DNA of 8,555 nucleotides. Source: Longimicrobium sp. (GTDB lineage: Bacteria; Gemmatimonadota; Gemmatimonadetes; Longimicrobiales; Longimicrobiaceae). Position 1 is the stretch's first letter. Each line of letters opens with the position of its first letter. The stretch is taken from NCBI GenBank assembly GCA_030446945.1, contig JAUJMI010000078.1:2586-11140 (forward strand), in the 5' to 3' direction. The position numbers and the translations under genes are program-made. Below, piece after piece: positions 1 through 5,013 of the stretch. The notes beneath the pieces are model-generated. The model worked only from the letters and a program-made list of their open reading frames with translations. It made no database searches and was not told the origin of the DNA.

Positions 1-640
1 GGTCCAGCGTCACGTCGTACTCGCCGAACTCGCCGTAGAACTCGCCCTGCGGCAGCAGCGGCTGCGCGGCCCATCCGCCCCGCTCGTACACGGCGATGCG
101 CGGGTACCACTGCGCGAAGTCGAAGTGCCGCCCGCGCCGCCCCTGTCTTCGCGGCAGCGTGGAGAGGCGCGCGTCCCAGTCCATCACCACCGTCGCCGAC
201 TGCCCGCTGCCGAGCGGCGTGGGGAGCGGGATGGCGACGACCGTGGAGTCGGGAGCGCCGGGGTACACGGGGCGGACCTCGCGCCCGTTCACGCGCACGG
301 CGGTGAACCGCTCGAAGGCGTGCTCCGCCGCGCCCAGGTTCTGGAAGCGCATCTCGCCGTACTCCGCCTCGCGCCGGGCCCAGGCGCTGTTGGGGCGGAA
401 GGCGTTGAGGTGCTGGTGCAGGTAGAGCGTGTCCAGCCGGCGCGGCGAGCGGTTGGTGTAGCGGAGCCGCGCGCGCCCATGAAGGATGTCGCTCCCCTCC
501 TCCAGCCGGGCCTCGATACGGTAGTCCACCCCCTGCTGCCAGTTCTGGCTACCGGCGGCGCGCGCCTGCTGCGCCGCCAGCGGCTGCGCGAGGGGGACGA
601 GGGCGAGGGCGACGATTGCCCGTGCGGTGCGTCGGTTCAT
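1..640 (-). CDS. M1-family metallopeptidase, N-terminal part (truncated by window edge)
   Basis: Read on the minus strand from ATG at 640-638, the frame stays open to base 1, giving 213 residues with no stop. The start is followed by a signal-peptide-like segment (MNRRTARAIVALALVPLAQP, then an LAAQQA cleavage-like site), so the protein is probably exported to the periplasm or secreted. Further on are LDTLYLHQHLNAFRPNSAW and FDFAQWYPRIAVYERGGW, then PLLPQGEFYGEFGEYDVTLD. These are hallmarks of the N-terminal beta-sandwich domain of aminopeptidase-N-like M1 peptidases of Gemmatimonadota and Bacteroidota. The zinc site (HExxH) and GAMEN motif lie further C-terminal and are outside the window, so catalytic competence cannot be judged. 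No strong Shine-Dalgarno precedes the ATG. The gene is divergent from the TSUP gene across a 130-bp spacer. Family members cleave N-terminal residues from peptides; the substrate here is unknown. Confidence 0.85.
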   Translation of the reverse strand, partial: MNRRTARAIVALALVPLAQPLAAQQARAAGSQNWQQGVDYRIEARLEEGSDILHGRARLRYTNRSPRRLDTLYLHQHLNAFRPNSAWARREAEYGEMRFQNLGAAEHAFERFTAVRVNGREVRPVYPGAPDSTVVAIPLPTPLGSGQSATVVMDWDARLSTLPRRQGRRGRHFDFAQWYPRIAVYERGGWAAQPLLPQGEFYGEFGEYDVTLD

Positions 641-699
641 GGGTACCGGTTCCGGAGTCGGTTGGCGGATCGCCTGCGAAGTTGAGGCGGCACCGCGCA

Positions 700-729
700 T
701 TGGGCAAGCCCGCCGCGAGTCGCTATCTT
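700..729 (+). promoter_or_regulatory. Candidate sigma70-type promoter for the TSUP gene
   Basis: TTGGGC at 700-705 and TATCTT at 724-729 are separated by 18 bp. They lie about 40 bp upstream of the TSUP start codon in the divergent spacer, which predicts a short leader of roughly 35 nt. The match is by eye to the -35/-10 consensus in GC-rich DNA; no transcript data support it. Confidence 0.4.
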
Positions 730-770
730 GCCGCGCTCGACGACTGCTCGCACACATCAAGGATGGGATC

Positions 771-1139
771 ATGCACCTGACGTACCTCGCGATCGGCCTC
801 TGCGCCGGCGTGCTCTCCGGGCTCTTCGGAATCGGCGGCGGAGTGCTGATCGTGCCCGCGCTGATGCTGGTCGCGAAGATGTCTCCCATCGAAGCCATCG
901 CCACCTCGCTCGGCTCGCTCCTCCTGCCGGTCGGCGCACTGGGCGCGTACGAGTACTACAAGAACGGCCACGTCAACGTGATCGCGTCGCTCCTGGTGGC
1001 GCTCGGCCTGCTTGTGGGTGCCTACTTCGGCGCGCGCTGGGCGCAGACGCTGAGCCCCGTGCAGATGAAGCGCGCCTTCGCCCTGTTCCTGGTGATCGTC
1101 GCGGCGCGGATGTGGTTCACGGCCGGCAGGGCGGGATGA
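771..1139 (+). CDS. Half-length TauE/SafE (TSUP, DUF81) family membrane protein
   Basis: A 122-residue, strongly hydrophobic inner-membrane protein. The open frame reaches back to 627, but ATG at 771 is preferred: AAGGA at 759-763 lies 7 nt upstream, and the hydrophobic segment begins directly after it. Residues 9-31 carry the TSUP signature, G-rich with GLFGIGGG at 17-24 followed by VP at 28-29. An EYYKNGHVN loop sits at 61-69. About four membrane helices are visible (roughly 4-34, 40-60, 70-90, 100-117). Full TSUP proteins are about 250 residues and contain two such repeats; this one holds one, so it would have to dimerise to form a complete carrier. Family members move sulfite, sulfoacetate and related anions, or other organosulfur compounds; no substrate can be assigned here. 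It lies convergent to pyrE with a shared hairpin between them. The single-repeat form is a known variant, so it need not be a pseudogene. Confidence 0.85.
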   Translation: MHLTYLAIGLCAGVLSGLFGIGGGVLIVPALMLVAKMSPIEAIATSLGSLLLPVGALGAYEYYKNGHVNVIASLLVALGLLVGAYFGARWAQTLSPVQMKRAFALFLVIVAARMWFTAGRAG

Positions 1140-1140
1140 A

Positions 1141-1175
1141 GCGGAGGCGCGGAGATCCCGACTCCGCGCCTCCGC
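1141..1175. terminator. Perfect hairpin between convergent genes, likely bidirectional terminator
   Basis: GCGGAGGCGCGGAG (1141-1154) and its exact reverse complement (1162-1175) form a 14-bp perfect stem with a 7-nt loop (ATCCCGA). It starts 1 bp after the TSUP stop and ends 23 bp before the pyrE stop. There is no U-tract on either side, so on structure alone it is a non-canonical terminator or a 3'-end stabiliser. Its placement between two converging 3' ends supports use by both. Confidence 0.7.
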
Positions 1176-1198
1176 ATCGCCCTCGCTCGTGCCTCGTC

Positions 1199-1756
1199 CT
1201 ACTCCGCCGCCTTCAGCAGCTCGCCGACGCCGACGATGGCGTGCACCGGATAGCCGCGCGCCTCGATGGCCTCTCGGCCGCCCTCCTCCCGGTCCACCAG
1301 CGAGAGCACGGCGATCACCTCGCCACCCTCCGCCTCCACGGCTTCGATGGCCCTGAGGGCGCTCCCGCCGGTGGTGATGACGTCCTCCACCACCACCACG
1401 CGCATCCCCGCCGCGAAGCACCCTTCCAAGCGCTTCCCCGTGCCGTGCGCCTTGGGTTCCTTGCGCACGGTGAAGGCGTTCACCGCGTCTCCCGCGATCC
1501 ACGAAGCGTGCGCGATGGCGTAGGCCACCGGGTCCGCGCCCATGGTGAGCCCGCCCACGGCGTCCGGCCGCAGCCCCGCATCGCGCACCGCCGCCAGCCC
1601 CAGCCGCCCGACCACCGCCTGGCCTTCGGCGTGGGTGGTGGTGGTGCGGCAGTCGATGTAGAAGCGGCTGCGGGCGCCGCTGCTCAGCACGAAGTCGCCC
1701 ACGCGGAACGAGCGCTCCAGCAGCAGAGCGACGAGCCGCTCCCGGTCCCCGCTCAT
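1199..1756 (-). CDS. pyrE: Orotate phosphoribosyltransferase
   Basis: A 185-residue cytoplasmic enzyme of de novo pyrimidine synthesis that converts orotate and PRPP to orotidine 5'-phosphate and pyrophosphate. Visible motifs are SRFYIDCRTTT (residues 30-40, near the orotate-binding N-terminal part), VGGLTMGADPVAYAIA (67-82), the catalytic flexible loop RKEPKAHGTGK (98-108, with K99, K102 and H104) and the PRPP-binding loop VVVVEDVITTGGSA (120-133, with the acidic pair E124-D125). Length is normal for bacterial PyrE. The frame extends upstream as far as 2224, but ATG at 1756 is chosen: it gives the family N-terminus and overlaps the stop of the upstream gene as ATGA. It has no clear Shine-Dalgarno of its own, consistent with translational coupling. 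No pyr attenuator or PyrR-like leader is evident. Its 3' end faces the TSUP gene across a strong hairpin. Confidence 0.95.
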   Translation of the reverse strand: MSGDRERLVALLLERSFRVGDFVLSSGARSRFYIDCRTTTTHAEGQAVVGRLGLAAVRDAGLRPDAVGGLTMGADPVAYAIAHASWIAGDAVNAFTVRKEPKAHGTGKRLEGCFAAGMRVVVVEDVITTGGSALRAIEAVEAEGGEVIAVLSLVDREEGGREAIEARGYPVHAIVGVGELLKAAE

Positions 1757-2073
1757 GCGATGGTCGGCGGCGTGGGGACGGCGACCCACTCCTCGATGGT
1801 CTGCGGCGTCGGATAGGTTTCGTGGAACGCCTCGTGGAGCATTCGGATCGCCTCCACCGTCGCCTCGTCCGCGCGGATGTCGGTCTCGGCGCCGAACTCC
1901 AGGAACTCCAGGTACACCTCCGGCACGTCGGCCGAGATGAAGTTCCACGCGTGCGCCCCCTTGGCCGTCGCGGCCGCGTGCAGCTGCAGCCAGAGCGGCA
2001 CGTACTCCTCGATCCTGTCCATCGGCACGCGCCGCCGGATGCTCACCAGCCTGCGCTGCATCGTCGTTTCCAT
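1753..2073 (-). CDS. Small conserved-looking protein of unknown function, coupled to pyrE
   Basis: A 106-residue soluble protein; no family is recognised with confidence. ATG at 2073 is chosen because AGGAAG at 2082-2077 lies at good spacing; a second ATG four codons in (2061) is the alternative. The pattern is an N-terminal strand (RRLVSIRRRVP), a helix (DRIEEYVPLWLQLHAAATAKG), strands (HAWNFI, VYLEFLEFG) and a helix (EATVEAIRMLHEAFHETYP). This would fit a small ferredoxin-like alpha/beta-barrel fold of the dimeric ABM type, but that is inference from the predicted pattern only. There are no membrane segments, cysteine clusters or signal peptide. Its TGA (1755-1753) overlaps the pyrE ATG in an ATGA junction, so the two are almost certainly co-transcribed and co-translated, hinting at a role near nucleotide metabolism. 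A palindromic repeat lies just upstream, probably in its leader. Confidence 0.75.
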   Translation of the reverse strand: METTMQRRLVSIRRRVPMDRIEEYVPLWLQLHAAATAKGAHAWNFISADVPEVYLEFLEFGAETDIRADEATVEAIRMLHEAFHETYPTPQTIEEWVAVPTPPTIA

Positions 2074-2090
2074 GGTCTTCCTGATCGATC

Positions 2091-2118
2091 GTAGGGGCGT
2101 GATTCATCACGCCCGCCC
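2091..2118. repeat. Palindromic repeat 1 (GTAGGGGC-type hairpin)
   Basis: GTAGGGGC at 2091-2098 opens a perfect 8-bp inverted repeat, GGGCGTGA (2095-2102) and TCACGCCC (2107-2114), with loop TTCA, followed by GCCC. It lies 18 bp upstream of the unknown-pyrE operon start codon, so it is probably within that operon's leader or promoter. It shares its opening and closing design with the element at 2159-2190. Similar GTAGGGGC palindromes occur as dispersed intergenic repeats in several bacterial phyla (general recollection, not checked). Confidence 0.6.
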
Positions 2119-2158
2119 TTTCCCCCGTTACAACCGCGGCCGCACACACCCGAACCGC

Positions 2159-2190
2159 GTAGAGGCAGCCCCACTTGGCTGCCCGTGCCC
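2159..2190. repeat. Palindromic repeat 2 (GTAGAGGC-type hairpin)
   Basis: GTAGAGGC at 2159-2166 leads into a perfect 7-bp inverted repeat, GGCAGCC (2164-2170) and GGCTGCC (2177-2183), with loop CCACTT, then CGTGCCC. The opening GTAGRGGC and the closing GCCCGnnCCC-like tail match the first element 68 bp away, while the stem sequence differs. This suggests two diverged members of one repeat family in which the stem varies but pairing is kept. Confidence 0.5.
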
Positions 2191-2386
2191 TCCGCGCGCC
2201 GAAACCGCTCCCGCCGGTGCGCAATGCGGGGCCGCTTCGATCATGTTCGTCCCCGAGATGCCGGCGTTAACCTTGCCCGCGCGAGAGGGGGCGTCAAGGG
2301 CGTGGGGGACCTCCGGCGGCGCAGCGGCGTACATCGTGCCGCATGCACGCGCACGCCACGCACTCCCCGTCGCCCCATCGAGCAAC

Positions 2387-4792
2387 ATGCGACCGTCGCC
2401 GTATCGTATCGCCGTGCTCCTCCTGTCCGCGCTCGTGCTGGCGTGCGCCCCCGCATGGGCGCAGGGCGGCACCGTCGCGGGGCGGGTGACGGGGCCGGGC
2501 GGGCAGCCGATCGCGGGGGCGCGCGTCGCCGCCATCCCGGCGGCGGGGGGCTCGGCGCGGCGCACCGCCGTCACGGGCGAGGGGGGCGCCTTCCGCCTGG
2601 CGAACCTGCCGGCCGGCGCGTACCGCGTGCGAGCCCAGCGCCTGGGCTACGCCGCCGCCGAGCAGACCGTCACGGTCGCCGCGGGCGCCGAGGCGCGGGC
2701 CGAGCTGGTGCTGGCCGAGGAATCGTTCACCCTGGAGGCGATCGAGGCCCGCGCCGGCGCCGGCGAGCAGCGGGAGCGCACCCGCTTCGAAACCGAGGCC
2801 GGCGTCACCTCGCGCGTCATCACGGGCCAGGAGCTCAAAGTCATCCCCGGCCTGGGCGAGGCGGACATCATGCGCGCGGTCGAGGTCCTCCCCGGCGTGG
2901 TATCCACCTCCGACTTCAGCAGCGCCTTCAACGTGCGCGGTGGCTCGGCGGACCAGAACCTGGTGCTCCTGGACGGCTTCCCCATCTTCAACCCCTTCCA
3001 CCTGGGCGGCCTCTTCTCCGTCTTCAACGGCGACGTGATCGCGCGGGCGGAGCTCCTGGCCGGCGGCTTCGGGGCGGAGTACGGCGGGCGCGTGTCTTCG
3101 GTGCTGAACGTCGAAACGGAGCCGGGGACACAGGGCAAGGGGATCCGCGGCGCGGCGGGCGTGTCGATCCTGGCCACTCGCCTGGCGCTGCGCGGCGACC
3201 TCCCAGTGCGCGACTCGCTCGGCCGGCGCGGCGGATGGCTGGTCTCGGCGCGAAGGTCGTACTTCGACGCGCTCCTCGCCTCCGTGGTCGACTTCCCGTA
3301 CCACCTGACCGACCTGCAGCTCGGCGTCTCCCTCCCCCTGCCGCGCGGCGGCACCCTGCGCCTGACCGGCTACGGCGGCCAGGACGTGCTGGACCTCTCC
3401 GACTTCGAGGCGCCGGGCTTCGGAGACGACGAGGAGGCGGAGGAGGACGACAGCGCGGACGACATCCTGCGCATCCGCTGGAATTGGGGGAACCAGGTGG
3501 CGGGCGCGCACTGGAGCCAGCCGCTGGGGCGGTGGACATCGGACACGCGGGTGGGCTTCTCGCGCTACGCCGAGGCGCTGACCTTCGTGGACTTCGGCGA
3601 CACGCGCTTCGAGTCGGCCATCAGCCAGTGGCAGCTTCGCTCCGACTTCGGGCGCCCGCTGGGAACGCGCCTCGCCCTGCGCACCGGCGTGGAGGCGACG
3701 CTCCCCGCCTACCGCAACCTGGGCGAAGCAGGGGGGACGGTCTTCTTCGAGGGGCGCCGGCGCGGCACCCTCGCCAGCGGCTACGGGCAGCTGCGCTGGG
3801 AGCCGTCGCCGCTCTGGATCGTGGAGCCCGGCCTGCGCGCCGACGTGTGGACGGCGGGCGGCCACACGCGCCCCCTCGTCTCGCCGCGGCTGGCGGCGAA
3901 GCGCTTCCTCGGCACCGGGCGCGACGCGGCGGTCAAGGCGTCGGTGGGGCGCTACACGCAGTTCCTCCACTCCCTGCGCGACGAGAACCTCCCCGTCTCC
4001 AACGACACCTGGATCACGGCCGACCGCGACGTCCCCGCCGTCGTGTCCGACCAGGTGCAGGCGGGGTTCGAGAAGTTCTGGGGCGACCGCTGGTACGTAT
4101 CCGCCGAGGCGTACGCGCGGCGCTTCCGCGGCCTCACCGAGCTGAACGTCGCCGACGACCCCAACCGCCCGGGCGACGACCTGATCGAGGGGAAGGGGCG
4201 CTCGTTCGGCTTCGACCTCCTGCTGAAGCGCAGCGCCGGCCGCCTGACCGGCTGGACGACGCTCTCCCTGCTCCGCGCCACGCGCACCTTCCCCGACCCC
4301 ACCGCCGCCGGTCTGGAGGACGTCCCGCAGACGGTGACCTTCCCCCCCATCTTCGACCGGCGCGTGGACCTGGACGTGGTGGCGCAGTACCGCCTGGGGC
4401 GGCGCACGGACCTGGGGGCCCGCTTCAACTTCGGCTCGGGCGTCCCCTACTCGCGCCCCGTGGCCCAGATCATCGGCTTCCAGACGGACCTGGTGGGCGG
4501 CGGCTACCGCCTCCCCCGCCCCTTCACCGAGGACCCGGAGCTCCCGGTGTACGTGGTCCCCGGCCGCCGCAACCAGGAGCGCTACCCCGCCTACCACCGC
4601 CTGGACGTGACCCTGCGCCGCCGCTACGAGCGCGCCTGGGGCACGCTCACGCCGTACGTGCAGGTGCTTAACACGTACAACCGGCGCAACGTGCTGTTCT
4701 ACTTCTACAACTACAGCGACACCCCCGCCACGCGCTCCGGCATCAGCATGTTCCCCGTGCTGCCGACGGTGGGGGTGGAGGCGACGTTCTGA
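2387..4792 (+). CDS. TonB-dependent outer-membrane receptor with N-terminal carboxypeptidase-regulatory-like domain
   Basis: An 801-residue outer-membrane transporter or receptor. Residues 1-25 form a signal peptide (hydrophobic IAVLLLSALVLACAPAWA, then Q26). Residues about 28-110 form a carboxypeptidase-regulatory-like beta-sandwich (GTVAGRVTGPGGQPIAGARV, later GEGGAFRLANLPAGAYRVRA). A TonB-box-like segment TLEAIEARAG follows at 115-124. The plug spans about 141-245, with FNVRGGSADQNLVLLDGFPI around N182. The rest is a beta-barrel of alternating aromatic and polar strands ending in phenylalanine (GVEATF), as needed for BAM-dependent insertion. The upstream open frame (from 1877) is discarded because the signal peptide begins at ATG 2387; the absence of a Shine-Dalgarno there is odd. 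An acidic run (DDEEAEEDDSADD, 347-359) is probably in an extracellular loop. No SusD-like or TonB/ExbBD gene lies nearby, so the ligand (siderophore, glycan or other) is unknown. It looks monocistronic. Confidence 0.9.
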   Translation: MRPSPYRIAVLLLSALVLACAPAWAQGGTVAGRVTGPGGQPIAGARVAAIPAAGGSARRTAVTGEGGAFRLANLPAGAYRVRAQRLGYAAAEQTVTVAAGAEARAELVLAEESFTLEAIEARAGAGEQRERTRFETEAGVTSRVITGQELKVIPGLGEADIMRAVEVLPGVVSTSDFSSAFNVRGGSADQNLVLLDGFPIFNPFHLGGLFSVFNGDVIARAELLAGGFGAEYGGRVSSVLNVETEPGTQGKGIRGAAGVSILATRLALRGDLPVRDSLGRRGGWLVSARRSYFDALLASVVDFPYHLTDLQLGVSLPLPRGGTLRLTGYGGQDVLDLSDFEAPGFGDDEEAEEDDSADDILRIRWNWGNQVAGAHWSQPLGRWTSDTRVGFSRYAEALTFVDFGDTRFESAISQWQLRSDFGRPLGTRLALRTGVEATLPAYRNLGEAGGTVFFEGRRRGTLASGYGQLRWEPSPLWIVEPGLRADVWTAGGHTRPLVSPRLAAKRFLGTGRDAAVKASVGRYTQFLHSLRDENLPVSNDTWITADRDVPAVVSDQVQAGFEKFWGDRWYVSAEAYARRFRGLTELNVADDPNRPGDDLIEGKGRSFGFDLLLKRSAGRLTGWTTLSLLRATRTFPDPTAAGLEDVPQTVTFPPIFDRRVDLDVVAQYRLGRRTDLGARFNFGSGVPYSRPVAQIIGFQTDLVGGGYRLPRPFTEDPELPVYVVPGRRNQERYPAYHRLDVTLRRRYERAWGTLTPYVQVLNTYNRRNVLFYFYNYSDTPATRSGISMFPVLPTVGVEATF

Positions 4793-4826
4793 CCTCCACG
4801 CCCTCCCATCTTCCCGCCGCACGATT

Positions 4827-4856
4827 CTTGTGATGCGTCCCTCACGAGGTGAGAAT
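4827..4856 (+). promoter_or_regulatory. Hairpin/operator-like inverted repeat overlapping a candidate promoter for the kinase operon
   Basis: In the 221-bp spacer, CTTGTGA (4827-4833) pairs with TCACGAG (4842-4848) over 7 bp (one G-U if RNA) around an 8-nt loop. TTGTGA (4828-4833) and GAGAAT (4851-4856) lie 17 bp apart and each match 4 of 6 bases of the -35/-10 consensus. The element could be a promoter with an operator between its boxes, or a weak terminator of the receptor gene (there is no U-tract). If it is the promoter, the kinase mRNA has a leader of about 150 nt. Both readings are tentative. Confidence 0.3.
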
Positions 4857-5001
4857 TCGTCGATGCCGGAAGCGTGTGTGAGCTCGCCTCGTCTTCGCGG
4901 ATCGAGCAGCGATGCGCATGATTGAGCGGCGCGGAGTGACCCGCGCGTCCACCGGGACAGTCCTCAGGGAGCGGTTCGCCAAGCCGCCGCGGAAACCAAG
5001 C

Positions 5002-5007
5002 AGGGGA
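5002..5007 (+). promoter_or_regulatory. Shine-Dalgarno that fixes the kinase start
   Basis: AGGGGA at 5002-5007 lies 6 nt before ATG 5014, an excellent ribosome-binding site. It sets the kinase start at 5014 rather than at the in-frame ATGs at 4912 and 4918. The residues upstream are Arg-rich, unlike the kinase, and have no such site. Confidence 0.7.
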
Positions 5008-5013
5008 TGTACG

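Larger units (their letters stand above)
2074..2386. other. Divergent spacer between the unknown-pyrE operon and the TonB receptor
   Basis: This stretch of 313 bases has no convincing gene. It must hold the promoters for both flanking units. The half nearest the pyrE operon contains the two palindromic repeats. On the plus strand, TAACCT followed by TGCCCGCGC (2268-2282) resembles the TATCTTGCCGCGC context of the promoter at 724-736 and could be a -10 element, but no good -35 pairs with it. No clear Shine-Dalgarno precedes the receptor ATG at 2387. The open frame of the receptor runs through the spacer by chance of high GC. Confidence 0.5.

Noticed and set aside
96..685. Plus-strand open frames at the left edge
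   Set aside because: The minus strand encodes a clear M1 peptidase N-terminus with signal peptide; the plus frames have no recognisable features.
728..1816. Plus-strand open frame spanning the TSUP gene, the hairpin and pyrE
   Set aside because: It runs through a convergent junction and two well-supported genes in other frames; its composition (R/H/P-rich) is that of a shadow.
1877..2386. N-terminal extension of the receptor frame upstream of 2387
   Set aside because: It overlaps the unknown-pyrE operon on the other strand, and the signal peptide begins at 2387, so the upstream frame is chance.
2294..4822. Minus-strand and alternative plus-frame long open frames across the TonB receptor
   Set aside because: Their translations are R/P/A/G-rich low-complexity products of codon shadowing, while the receptor frame has a signal peptide, plug and barrel.
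4912..5013. Earlier kinase start at ATG 4912
   Set aside because: It has no good ribosome-binding site, whereas AGGGGA lies 6 nt before ATG 5014; the extra 34 residues are Arg-rich and unlike a domain.
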